This document shows positions 6,013 through 13,164 of a stretch of DNA of 18,200 nt, piece by piece. The stretch is from Alphaproteobacteria bacterium. GTDB lineage: Bacteria > Pseudomonadota > Alphaproteobacteria > Rhodobacterales > Rhodobacteraceae. The stretch spans positions 1 to 18,200 of the forward strand of contig JAUIBJ010000011.1 of NCBI GenBank assembly GCA_030428025.1, written 5' to 3'. The position numbers were made by a program, and so were the translations under genes. The notes beneath the pieces were generated by a model. That model was not told the origin of the DNA, made no database searches, and saw only the letters and a program-made list of their open reading frames with translations. The stretch's first letter is position 1; each line of letters starts with the position of its first letter.

Positions 6013-6052
6013 CTTTCCCCCAGATTTCAACCCCAGAACTGTGGAGATGCGC

Positions 6053-6382
6053 ATGCTGATCCTGGAATGCCCCTATTGCGGCGTGAAGGCCGAGGAGACC
6101 GAGTTTCACGGCGGCGGCGAGGCGCATCTGAAGCGCTTCGGCCCGGGGTCGTCGGATGACGAGTTTCACGGTTACCTGTTCGAGAAGGTGAACCCCAAGG
6201 GGGTTCATTTCGAACGCTGGCGGCATGCCAACGGCTGCGGCAAGTGGTTTCACGCCGCGCGCGATACGGTGACGCTGGAGGTGTTCGGCACCTACCCGGC
6301 GCAGACCTCGGAGCCACCGCAGGACATCAAGGACAAGATCTCGGCCAAGCGGCCGGGCTGGAGCTGGAGAGAGTTCGCATGA
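6053..6382 (+). CDS. soxD: Sarcosine oxidase subunit delta
   Basis: This 109-residue small subunit carries the structural zinc site of heterotetrameric sarcosine oxidase. C6-x2-C9 in LECPYCGVKAEETEFHG and H58/C62 in WRHANGCGKWFH are the four expected zinc ligands. The ATG at 6053 was chosen over GTG 6041 and ATG 6047: it gives the family start (MLILECPYC) and has GGAG at good spacing, while 6047 would overlap that ribosome site. Its stop shares ATGA with the soxA start. Unlike the usual arrangement it does not directly follow soxB, and a truncated relative lies at 4486. I see no clear dedicated promoter in 5994-6052. Confidence 0.93.
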   Translation: MLILECPYCGVKAEETEFHGGGEAHLKRFGPGSSDDEFHGYLFEKVNPKGVHFERWRHANGCGKWFHAARDTVTLEVFGTYPAQTSEPPQDIKDKISAKRPGWSWREFA

Positions 6383-9300
6383 GCACGCGACTGGCACAGG
6401 GCGGGCGGCTTCTGAACAAGGACCGCACGCTTAAATTCACCTTCAACGGCAAGCATCTGAAGGGGGTCGAGGGCGACACGCTCGCCTCGGCGCTGCTGGC
6501 CAACGACCAGATGCTGGTGGGCCGCTCGTTCAAGTATCACCGTCCGCGCGGCATCGTCGCCTCGGGCGCCGAAGAGCCCAACGCGCTGGTCGGCCTCGGA
6601 AAGGGTGCGCGGTTCGAGCCCAACCAGCGGGTTACCACGACCGAGCTGTTCGACGGGCTGACCTGCGAAAGCCAGAACCACTGGCCCAGCCTCGAATTCG
6701 ACGTGGGCGAGGTGAACAGCAAGCTATTCGCGCGCTTCCTGCCTGCGGGCTTCTACTACAAGACCTTCATCCATCCCCGCCCGTTCTGGAAACATCTCTA
6801 CGAACCTTTCATCCGCCAGTCGGCGGGCTTGGGCAAGCCGCCCCGGCGCGGCGACGAAGACAGCTACGAGCATTTCTATGCCTTCGTCGATGTTCTGGTG
6901 ATCGGCGGCGGCGTGGCGGGCCTGCAGGCGGCGAAGGCAGCCGGCGAGGCGGGCGCGCGCGTGCTGGTCATGGAACAGACAGCCCATTGGGGTGGCCGCG
7001 CCCCGGTCGATGGTGGCGAAGTCGATGGCCAGCCTGTGGATAAGTTCGTGGATGAAATCGTTGCGGCACTTGAAGAAATGCCCAACGTCACCCTGCGCAA
7101 CCGGATGATGGGGGCAGGGGTCTACGACCACGGATATGTGCTTGGATATGAGCGCGTTACCGACCACCAGCCGGAGGCGAAAGGCCCCCGGCACCGGCTC
7201 TGGAGGATCCGCGCCGGGCAGGTAATCACCGCCACCGGCGCCATCGAGCGCCCGATCAGCTTCGCCGGAAACGATATCCCCGGCGTGATGCTGGCCTCGG
7301 CGGTGCGGGACTATGCGGTCGATTACGGCGTTTCCGTGGGCGACCGCACGGTCGTCGTGACCAACAACGACGACGCCTACCGCACCGCGATCACCCTTAA
7401 GAAGCTGGGGCTGGAGGTGCCGGTCATCCTCGATGCGCGCGCCTCGGGCGGCGGCAGGCTGGCCGAGGAGGCCCGGCAGATGGGTATCCGCATCGAGACC
7501 GGCAAGGGCATCGCCAAGGTCAAGGGCGGCAAGCGCGTCGAGGGCGTGGCGATCTGTGCCCAGGCCGGCGAGGGCGCCGTGCTGGAAGAGATCAAATGCG
7601 ATGCGGTCGCCATGTCCGGCGGCTGGTCGCCGGTCGTGCATCTGTGGTCGCATTGCGGCGGCAAGCTGATCTGGGACGAGGCCCAGGCGCATTTCCGCCC
7701 GGATGTGGATAAAGCGCCGACGGGTGACGCCGGGGAAGCCTTCGTGATCCCGGCCGGGGCGGCCAATGGGGCGCTCGATCTGGCCGGGGTGCTGGCGGAT
7801 GCCGACGCCGCCGGCCGCGCCGCGGCGAAGGCCACCGGCCACAGCCCGAAATCCGCCGCGGCCCCCGTGGGCAAGGCGGTCGAGGAAGCCGCGATCGAGC
7901 CGATCTGGCTGATGCCGCAGGGCGCCAAGGTGCAATTGCGGATGAAGGCCTGGCTCGACTATCAGAACGACGTGAAGGTAAGCGATATCCAGCTCGCCGC
8001 CCGCGAGGGCTACGAATCGGTCGAGCATGCCAAGCGCTATACCACGCTGGGCATGGCCACCGATCAGGGGAAGCTGAGCAACATCAACGGTCTGGCGATC
8101 CTGTCGGATGCCCTTGGCCAGCCCATTCCGCAGACCGGCACAACCACCTTCCGCCCGCCCTATACGCCGATTTCCATGTCGGCCATTGCGGGCGAGGCGA
8201 AAGGCCCGTTGTTCCAGCCCCTGCGCAAGACACCGATGTATGACTGGCACGCCGACAACGGCGCCGATTTCGAACCGGTGGGCCAGTGGCGCCGCGCCTA
8301 TTGCTATCCCAAACGTGGCGAGAGCCGTCATGGCGCGGTCAACCGCGAGATCAAGCAGGTTCGCGACAGCCTCGGGTTGCTCGACGCCTCGACACTCGGC
8401 AAGCTGATCGTGAAGGGGCCGGATGCGGGGAAATTCCTCGACATGCTCTATACCAACATGATGAGCACGCTGAAACCGGGGCGCTGCCGCTATGGGCTGA
8501 TGTGCAACGAGAACGGCTTCCTGATGGATGACGGCGTCGTCGTTCGGCTGGACGAGGACACCTTCCTCTGCCACACGACCACCGGCGGGGCCGAAGCGAT
8601 CCATGGCCATATGGAGGAATGGCTGCAGACCGAATGGTGGGACTGGAAGGTCTATGTCGCCAACGTGACCGAGCAATACGCCCAGATCGGCGTGGCCGGG
8701 CCCAATTCCCGCAAGGTGCTGGAAAAGCTCACTGATGACGACATCGGCCCCGAGGCGCTGACCTTCATGGGCTTCAAGGACATCACCATCGCGGGCGTGC
8801 CGGTGCGCTGCTACCGCATCTCGTTTGCGGGCGAGCTGTCCTTCGAACTGGCGATCCCGGCCAGCAACGGTCGTGCCGTCTGGGAGAGGTTGATCGAGGC
8901 GGGCGCCGAATTCGGGGTGACGCCCTACGGTACCGAGGCGATGCACGTGATGCGGGCCGAGAAGGGCTTCATCATGATCGGCGACGAGACCGACGGCACA
9001 GTCATTCCGCAGGATCTGGGCCTCGGCTGGGCAATCTCGAAGAAGAAGGACGACTACATCGGCAAGCGCGCGCAGGAGCGCAAGCACATGGCCGACCCGA
9101 AGCGTTGGCAACTGGTGGGGCTGGAAACCGTGGATGGCGGCGTGTTGCCCGACGGGGCCTATGCCACCGCCGAGGGCACCAATGCCAATGGCCAGCGCAA
9201 GACCCAAGGGCGCGTGACCTCGACCTACTATTCGCCCACCCTCAAGCGCGGCATCGCAATGGGGCTGGTTCTGAACGGCCCCGACCGCATGGGCGAGGTG

Positions 9301-9393
9301 CTGGAGTTTCCCAAGGTCGATGGCACGGTGATGAAAGCGAAGATCGTAGACCCGGTCTTCTACGACAAGGACGGAGAAAAGCAGAATGTCTGA
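6379..9393 (+). CDS. soxA: Sarcosine oxidase subunit alpha
   Basis: This 1004-residue large subunit binds NAD and tetrahydrofolate and helps transfer the sarcosine methyl carbon to 5,10-methylene-THF. Domains in order: an N-terminal ferredoxin-like domain (residues about 10-105, Fer2_4 type, with GDTLASALLAND); a Rossmann domain starting at DVLVIGGGVAGLQAAKAAGE (171-190), with TGAIERPISFAGNDIPGVML; and a C-terminal GcvT-like THF-binding domain from about residue 610, with YAQIGVAGPNSRKVLEKL and GTEAMHVMRAEKGFIMIGDE. Length matches the family (about 960-1005). Start ATG 6379 overlaps the soxD stop, and the end overlaps soxG by 8 bp, so translation is coupled. A 940-codon antisense frame opposite it is a GC artefact. 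Confidence 0.95.
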   Translation: MSTRLAQGGRLLNKDRTLKFTFNGKHLKGVEGDTLASALLANDQMLVGRSFKYHRPRGIVASGAEEPNALVGLGKGARFEPNQRVTTTELFDGLTCESQNHWPSLEFDVGEVNSKLFARFLPAGFYYKTFIHPRPFWKHLYEPFIRQSAGLGKPPRRGDEDSYEHFYAFVDVLVIGGGVAGLQAAKAAGEAGARVLVMEQTAHWGGRAPVDGGEVDGQPVDKFVDEIVAALEEMPNVTLRNRMMGAGVYDHGYVLGYERVTDHQPEAKGPRHRLWRIRAGQVITATGAIERPISFAGNDIPGVMLASAVRDYAVDYGVSVGDRTVVVTNNDDAYRTAITLKKLGLEVPVILDARASGGGRLAEEARQMGIRIETGKGIAKVKGGKRVEGVAICAQAGEGAVLEEIKCDAVAMSGGWSPVVHLWSHCGGKLIWDEAQAHFRPDVDKAPTGDAGEAFVIPAGAANGALDLAGVLADADAAGRAAAKATGHSPKSAAAPVGKAVEEAAIEPIWLMPQGAKVQLRMKAWLDYQNDVKVSDIQLAAREGYESVEHAKRYTTLGMATDQGKLSNINGLAILSDALGQPIPQTGTTTFRPPYTPISMSAIAGEAKGPLFQPLRKTPMYDWHADNGADFEPVGQWRRAYCYPKRGESRHGAVNREIKQVRDSLGLLDASTLGKLIVKGPDAGKFLDMLYTNMMSTLKPGRCRYGLMCNENGFLMDDGVVVRLDEDTFLCHTTTGGAEAIHGHMEEWLQTEWWDWKVYVANVTEQYAQIGVAGPNSRKVLEKLTDDDIGPEALTFMGFKDITIAGVPVRCYRISFAGELSFELAIPASNGRAVWERLIEAGAEFGVTPYGTEAMHVMRAEKGFIMIGDETDGTVIPQDLGLGWAISKKKDDYIGKRAQERKHMADPKRWQLVGLETVDGGVLPDGAYATAEGTNANGQRKTQGRVTSTYYSPTLKRGIAMGLVLNGPDRMGEVLEFPKVDGTVMKAKIVDPVFYDKDGEKQNV

Positions 9394-9955
9394 GCCTGTC
9401 AGCGCCCTGAACGGCGCAAGTTTCGACGGCACTGTCGCCGTCCGCGAGGCGGGCCTGCAGGGCATGATCACCCTGCGGGGCGACCTGTCCTCGGCCAAGA
9501 TGAAGAAGGCCGTGAAGAACGCAACCGGCGCCGCCATTCCGGGCACGCGCGAAATCGCCGTGTCGCGCGAGAGCGCGGCGGCCTGGATGTCGCCCGACGA
9601 GCTTCTGCTGATGGTCCCCTACGACACCGCCGCCGAGGCCCTGGGCAAGATCGACGCCGCGCTCAAGGGCGAGCATTACCTCGCCGTCAACGTCTCGGAC
9701 GCCCGGGCGGTGTTCGAGATCGCGGGGGCAGGGGTGCGCGAGGTGATCGCCAAGCTCTGCCCGGTCGACATGGCCCCCGGCGCGTTCGAGCCGGGCACGA
9801 TCCGCCGCACGCGCATGGCGCAGGTGGCGGCGGCCTTCTGGATGGTGGACGCGGAAACCGTGCGCGTCGTCTGCTTCCGCTCGGTGGCGGGCTATGTCTT
9901 CGGCCTGTTGTGCGACGCGGCCGAACCGGGCGGCGAGGTGGGCTTTTTCGTCTGA
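9386..9955 (+). CDS. soxG: Sarcosine oxidase subunit gamma
   Basis: This 189-residue GcvT-like small subunit completes the sarcosine oxidase heterotetramer. Family features are TREIAVSRESAAAWMSPDEL near residues 52-71, LAVNVSDARAVFEIAGAGVREVIAKLCPVDM, and RTRMAQVAAAFWMV followed by a VRVVCFRSVAGYVFGLL strand. The subunit binds no cofactor on its own and is thought to stabilise the complex. The ATG at 9386 overlaps the soxA stop by 8 bp and has a GGAG at about -8. It ends the sox cluster, and a strong hairpin follows 6 nt after the stop. Confidence 0.93.
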   Translation: MSEPVSALNGASFDGTVAVREAGLQGMITLRGDLSSAKMKKAVKNATGAAIPGTREIAVSRESAAAWMSPDELLLMVPYDTAAEALGKIDAALKGEHYLAVNVSDARAVFEIAGAGVREVIAKLCPVDMAPGAFEPGTIRRTRMAQVAAAFWMVDAETVRVVCFRSVAGYVFGLLCDAAEPGGEVGFFV

Positions 9956-9961
9956 TCCGCG

Positions 9962-10009
9962 GGCGCGTGCGGCGACGCCGCGCCGTGAGTATTTATGACC
10001 AGAAAGAAG
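9962..10009 (+). terminator. Hairpin with GNRA-type loop followed by GAGTATTT motif, end of sox operon
   Basis: GGCGCG (9962-9967) pairs with CGCGCC (9979-9984). After a bulged T, GCG (9969-9971) pairs with CGC (9976-9978) around a GCGA tetraloop. The GAGTATTT motif and an AGAAAGAAG run follow to 10009, resembling the element at 224-298. There is no T tract. It is probably the sox transcript end. The remainder of the gap to 10129 holds the sodB upstream region. Confidence 0.6.
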
Positions 10010-10062
10010 CAGGGGGCGGGCGCGGGTGGCGGCCGCCCTTCGTCGTTTTCCGAAGTTACGCC

Positions 10063-10092
10063 TTGACGCGGCCGGTTCGCCGGACACATCTA
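10063..10092 (+). promoter_or_regulatory. Possible sodB promoter
   Basis: TTGACG lies at 10063-10068, 62 bp before the sodB ATG. The region 17-18 bp downstream (ACATCTA) is only a weak -10. It is the best candidate in this gap, but not convincing on its own. Confidence 0.3.
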
Positions 10093-10129
10093 TGCCCTAG
10101 ATTCAATGCAACCAGAACAGAGGTCCAAA

Positions 10130-10729
10130 ATGGCTTTCGAACTTCCCGATCTTCCCTACGCCCATGACGCGCTGGCCGCGAGCGGCATGTCGAAGGAGAC
10201 GCTGGAGTATCACCACGATATTCACCACAAGGCCTATGTCGACAACGGCAACAAGGCCATCTCCGGCACAGAGTGGGAAGGCAAGTCCGTCGAGGAGATC
10301 ATCAAGGGCACCTATGATCCGAACGCCGTGGCGCAGAACGGCATCTTCAACAACGCCTCGCAATACTGGAACCACAACCAGTTCTGGGAGATGATGGCGC
10401 CGGGCGGCACCGGCATGCCGGGCGAGCTGGAAAAGGCGCTGAACGAGGCGTTCGGCTCGGTCGACAAGTTCAAGGAAGAGTTTTCCGCCGCCGGCGCGGG
10501 CCAGTTCGGCTCGGGCTGGGCCTGGCTGGTGAAGGACACCGACGGCAGCCTGAAGGTCACCAAGACCGAGAACGGCGTCAACCCGCTCTGCTTCAACCAG
10601 ACCGCGCTTCTGGGCTGCGACGTGTGGGAACACTCCTATTACATCGACTTCCGCAACAAGCGCCCGGCCTATCTGCAGAACTTCCTCGACAACCTGGTGA
10701 ACTGGGAAAACGTCGCCTCTCGCATGTAG
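10130..10729 (+). CDS. sodB: Superoxide dismutase, Fe/Mn family (probably Fe type)
   Basis: This 199-residue enzyme converts superoxide to O2 and H2O2. Metal ligands are visible as H28 (in EYHHDIHH), H82 (in SQYWNHNQFW), D164 and H168 (in DVWEHSYYIDF). The start MAFELPDLPYAHDALA is typical of alphaproteobacterial SodB. Gln78 in NNASQYWNH is at the position that favours iron over manganese, so Fe type is likely, though cambialistic activity cannot be excluded from sequence. There is no signal peptide, so it is cytoplasmic. Start ATG 10130 follows AGAGG at -9; an in-frame ATG-less extension to 10106 is less likely. It stands alone, with its own terminator. Confidence 0.95.
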   Translation: MAFELPDLPYAHDALAASGMSKETLEYHHDIHHKAYVDNGNKAISGTEWEGKSVEEIIKGTYDPNAVAQNGIFNNASQYWNHNQFWEMMAPGGTGMPGELEKALNEAFGSVDKFKEEFSAAGAGQFGSGWAWLVKDTDGSLKVTKTENGVNPLCFNQTALLGCDVWEHSYYIDFRNKRPAYLQNFLDNLVNWENVASRM

Positions 10730-10752
10730 GCCGCGGCGAAACCGGCACCGGG

Positions 10753-10781
10753 AAAGGCCTCGCCCATCGGCGGGGCCTTTT
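10753..10781 (+). terminator. Rho-independent terminator of sodB
   Basis: A 12-bp stem (AAAGGCCTCGCC with GGCGGGGCCTTT, one G-U pair) with a CATC loop ends in a TTTT run. It lies 24 nt after the sodB stop and is the clearest intrinsic terminator in the window. Confidence 0.9.
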
Positions 10782-10835
10782 GCCGTTCGCGCCGCTTCCA
10801 TCGGCGCGGCCCGGCCCTTGACCCCGGGTCGGGCA

Positions 10836-10861
10836 GGAACCTGCACTTCCTTCGCCGCGTT
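10836..10861 (+). promoter_or_regulatory. EcfG-type (general stress response) promoter
   Basis: GGAAC (10836-10840), 17 bp, CGTT (10858-10861) is a full match to the sigma-EcfG consensus. CGTT ends 35 bp before the ATG at 10897, exactly as at 4672-4697. It is isolated from upstream transcription by the sodB terminator. Confidence 0.75.
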
Positions 10862-10896
10862 TTGCCTCCGAGCCAAGCAAACAAGGAGGCGCAGCC

Positions 10897-11118
10897 ATGG
10901 CCGAACGCCACAGATCCAAGGATGGCAGCCAGGACACCGACAAATTCATCGACAAATCCACCGAAGAGCCCGATCATGAGGGCCGCGGCGGTGGCACGCT
11001 GGCGCGCAAGATCGGCACGCGCGACGAGGAAAAGCGCGCCAAGGAACGCCCGGCGGGGCGCACGCGCGTGACCGGCGCCGACAAACGCGACCACGGTTCG
11101 GACAGAGGAGACGAGTGA
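10897..11118 (+). CDS. Small charged hypothetical protein
   Basis: This 73-residue, very hydrophilic protein is rich in Lys, Arg, Asp, Glu and Gly (for example KSTEEPDHEGRGGGTLARKI and the DKRDHGSDRGDE tail). It has no Cys, hydrophobic core, signal peptide or membrane segment, so it is probably disordered. A strong AAGGAGG ribosome site lies about 8 nt before the ATG. It sits directly behind an EcfG-type promoter and 1 base before the host-attachment gene, so the two are an operon. Function unknown; a stress-protective hydrophilin-like role or a partner of the next protein are guesses. Confidence 0.75.
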   Translation: MAERHRSKDGSQDTDKFIDKSTEEPDHEGRGGGTLARKIGTRDEEKRAKERPAGRTRVTGADKRDHGSDRGDE

Positions 11119-11119
11119 C

Positions 11120-11578
11120 ATGGCCACCCTTACCCACGGCACCTGGGTGCTGATCGCCGATGGCGAGAAGGCCCTTTTCCTGCGCAACGATCTCGACGAG
11201 ATGAATCCCGACCTGAACGTCATCCGCATCGAGGAACAGGAGAATCCCTCGGATGCCGAGCAGGGCTCGGACAAGCCGGGGCGGATGCAGGATACCGGCG
11301 TGCAGCAGCTGTCCTCGATGGAGGAGGCCGACTGGCACCAGCTGGCCAAGGACCGTTTTGCCGACGATCTGGCCGACATGCTTTACAAGTCGGCGCATAA
11401 ATCCGACTTTTCCCGGATCGTGCTGGTCGCACCGGCCAAGGTGCTGGGCGAGCTGCGCAAGAAGCTGCACAAGGAAGTGGAACAGCGGGTGGTCGCCGAA
11501 ATCGACAAGGATTTCACCAACCACCCGCTCGACAAGGTCGAAAAACTTCTGAAAAGCGAACTCGACCCCGCCGCCTGA
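11120..11578 (+). CDS. Host attachment family protein (baeRF / eRF1-like)
   Basis: This 152-residue protein resembles the host-attachment family (Pfam Host_attach, reassigned among bacterial eRF1-like families). The start THGTWVLIADGEKALFLRND is the typical first strand-helix unit (WVLvADg..Ar), and SDFSRIVLVAPAKVLGELRK followed by HKEVEQRVVAEIDKDFTNHP is the characteristic C-terminal half. Relatives were first linked to plant attachment in Agrobacterium; the eRF1-like fold suggests a ribosome-associated stress role instead, and neither is shown here. It lies 1 nt after the preceding gene, with GAGGAG before the ATG, under the EcfG-type promoter. Confidence 0.85.
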   Translation: MATLTHGTWVLIADGEKALFLRNDLDEMNPDLNVIRIEEQENPSDAEQGSDKPGRMQDTGVQQLSSMEEADWHQLAKDRFADDLADMLYKSAHKSDFSRIVLVAPAKVLGELRKKLHKEVEQRVVAEIDKDFTNHPLDKVEKLLKSELDPAA

Positions 11579-11594
11579 TCCGGGTCCGCCCGGG

Positions 11595-11640
11595 CTTGCC
11601 TTCCGGCGCGCGCTGGTTCAGCAAGGCGACGGAAGGCGAG
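11595..11640 (+). terminator. Nested stem-loop between host-attachment gene and rarD
   Basis: CTTGCCTTCCG (11595-11605) pairs with CGGAAGGCGAG (11630-11640) over 11 bp with one G-U pair. Its loop holds a smaller GCTG-GTT-CAGC stem (11612-11622). It begins 17 nt after a stop and ends 13 nt before the rarD ATG, so it may be a transcript end or a structured leader affecting rarD translation. Confidence 0.45.
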
Positions 11641-11653
11641 GCGGGGCGACAGG

Positions 11654-12550
11654 ATGTCCGAGACGGGCAAGGGGATCGCGGCGATGATCGGCGCCTGCAC
11701 CGTCTGGGGCCTGTCGTCGATCTATTACAAGCTGCTCGACCATGTGCCGCCGCTTGAAGTGCTGGCCCACCGCACGCTCTGGTCGTTTGTCTTCTTCGCC
11801 GCCGTCCTGCTGACTCAGGGGCGGCTTGGGCAGTTACGGCGCGCGCTGGCGGGCGGGCGCGCGGTGCTGATCGCGGGTTTCGCCGCGCTGATGATCTCCA
11901 CCAACTGGTTCTTCTTCATCAGTTCGATCCAGATCGGCAAGGCGGTCGAGGCCTCGCTGGGCTACTACACCTTCCCGTTGGCCTCGGTCTTGCTGGGCGC
12001 GGTGGTGTTCCGCGAGAGGCTGGGCCGGGCGCAGATCGTGGCGGTGGCGCTCGCAGCTCTCGCCGTGGCGGTGCTGACGGCGGGGCTGGGGGTGGCGCCG
12101 TGGATCGCCCTGGTGCTCGCCATGACCTTCGCCCTTTACGGCGTGGTCAAGAAATGGCTGAACGTGGGCCCGGTCGTTTCGGTCACCGCCGAGGTGCTGC
12201 TTCTGGCGCCCATAGCGGCGGCGATCCTGTGGCGGGTCCATGCGGGCGGCGGCGGCCATTTCGGTGCGTCGCTTCCCGACAGCCTCCTGCTGGCCGTCTC
12301 GGGCCCGCTTACCGCAACGCCGCTCATCCTGTTCAGCTATGCCACCAAAAGGCTGAAGCTCGCCACGGTGGGCCTTTTGCAATACATCAACCCGTCGCTG
12401 CAGTTCCTGGTGGCAACGCTTGTCTTTCGCGAGGCGTTCAGCCCCTGGCACGCCGCGGCCTTCGGGCTGATCTGGACGGCGCTCGCCATCTACAGCACGG
12501 CCTCCTGGCGTCAGGAGAGGGCCGCGCGCAGGCTGGCGCAGAGATCCTGA
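11654..12550 (+). CDS. rarD: EamA family transporter RarD
   Basis: This 298-residue inner-membrane protein is of the RarD branch of the drug/metabolite transporter superfamily. KGIAAMIGACTVWGLSSIYY opens the first helix with the RarD W-G motif, LAHRTLWSFVF is diagnostic (HR..WS), and NWFFFISSIQIGKAVEASLG and LQYINPSLQFL are strongly conserved in the family. About ten membrane helices in two EamA repeats are apparent. Substrate is unknown; the name comes from chloramphenicol sensitivity in the literature. The ATG at 11654 follows a short ACAGG. Its last 40 bp overlap the 3' end of the convergent LOG-family gene. Confidence 0.9.
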   Translation: MSETGKGIAAMIGACTVWGLSSIYYKLLDHVPPLEVLAHRTLWSFVFFAAVLLTQGRLGQLRRALAGGRAVLIAGFAALMISTNWFFFISSIQIGKAVEASLGYYTFPLASVLLGAVVFRERLGRAQIVAVALAALAVAVLTAGLGVAPWIALVLAMTFALYGVVKKWLNVGPVVSVTAEVLLLAPIAAAILWRVHAGGGGHFGASLPDSLLLAVSGPLTATPLILFSYATKRLKLATVGLLQYINPSLQFLVATLVFREAFSPWHAAAFGLIWTALAIYSTASWRQERAARRLAQRS

Positions 12551-13062
12551 ACCGTATCGCAGACGGTGACCAGCCCGGTCAGCGTCTCGCCCGCGAAACC
12601 GTGGTCGATCACATGATCCAGAAGCCCCACCAGCGGCGCCCAGTAGCCTTCGGTGTTGAGCAGGAAAAGCGGCTTGTCATGCATGCCCATCTGCCGCCAG
12701 GTCAGCACCTCGAAGAACTCGTCAAGCGATCCCGCCCCGCCCGGCAGCACGACGATGGCGTCGGAATTCATGAACATCACCTTCTTGCGCTCATGCATGG
12801 TTTCGGTGACCACGTAATGGGTTAGGTCGGTCTTGCCGATCTCCCATTTCAGCAGAAACTCGGGCATCGCGCCGAAGGTGTCGCCGCCCGCGGTCTGGGC
12901 GGCGCGGGCCACCGTGCCCATCAGCCCCACGTCTCCCGCCCCGTAGACCAGTCGCCAGCCGTGCCCGGCCAGTTCGCGGCCGAAATCGGCAGCGGCGGTT
13001 TCGAAGGCGGGCGATTTGCCCATACGTGAGCCGCAAAAGACACAGACCGACCGTGTTGTCAT
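12511..13062 (-). CDS. LOG family protein (putative cytokinin riboside 5'-monophosphate phosphoribohydrolase, TIGR00730)
   Basis: This 183-residue Rossmann-like protein has the LOG/lysine-decarboxylase-like signature. SVCVFCGSRMGKSPAFETAA is the start, YGAGDVGLMGTVARAA binds the phosphate, and MHERKKVMFMNSDAIVVLPG continues into GAGSLDEFFEVLTW, giving the PGG-x-G-[ST]-x2-E catalytic motif (E at DEFFE). LOG proteins release the free base from nucleoside monophosphates. In non-plant-associated bacteria the physiological substrate may be AMP or damaged nucleotides. Length is usual for the family. Start ATG 13062 has a weak GGTGAT upstream. The gene converges on rarD with a 40-bp 3' overlap, and diverges from the LysM gene with a shared 102-bp control region. 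Confidence 0.92.
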   Translation of the reverse strand: MTTRSVCVFCGSRMGKSPAFETAAADFGRELAGHGWRLVYGAGDVGLMGTVARAAQTAGGDTFGAMPEFLLKWEIGKTDLTHYVVTETMHERKKVMFMNSDAIVVLPGGAGSLDEFFEVLTWRQMGMHDKPLFLLNTEGYWAPLVGLLDHVIDHGFAGETLTGLVTVCDTVQDLCASLRAALS

Positions 13063-13092
13063 GAAATCACCGCTGCTTGTATCCGGGTTGTT

Positions 13093-13121
13093 TTGACCCT
13101 AGATACCCTTGTTGATATTGT
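13093..13121 (+). promoter_or_regulatory. Sigma-70-type promoter of the LysM gene
   Basis: TTGACC (13093-13098), 17 bp, TATTGT (13116-13121) is a good housekeeping promoter, 43 bp before the ATG at 13165. It also argues against the in-frame TTG at 13093 as the start codon. Confidence 0.6.
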
Positions 13122-13164
13122 CCGGCAACCGCGCGGAAGGCGTTGTGCGGGCGGAAGGAATTGG

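Noticed and set aside
4542..6059. 505-codon plus-strand frame spanning the three small membrane-protein genes
   Set aside because: It passes through intergenic hairpins and ignores three strong ribosome sites. Its translation is Ala/Arg/Pro/Ser-rich with no domain, while the short frames show proper membrane helices and shared motifs.
6724..9546. 940-codon open frame on the minus strand opposite soxA
   Set aside because: It is antisense to an unmistakable soxA, is rich in His, Arg, Gly and Ala as expected of the opposite frame of GC3-rich DNA, and has no family resemblance.
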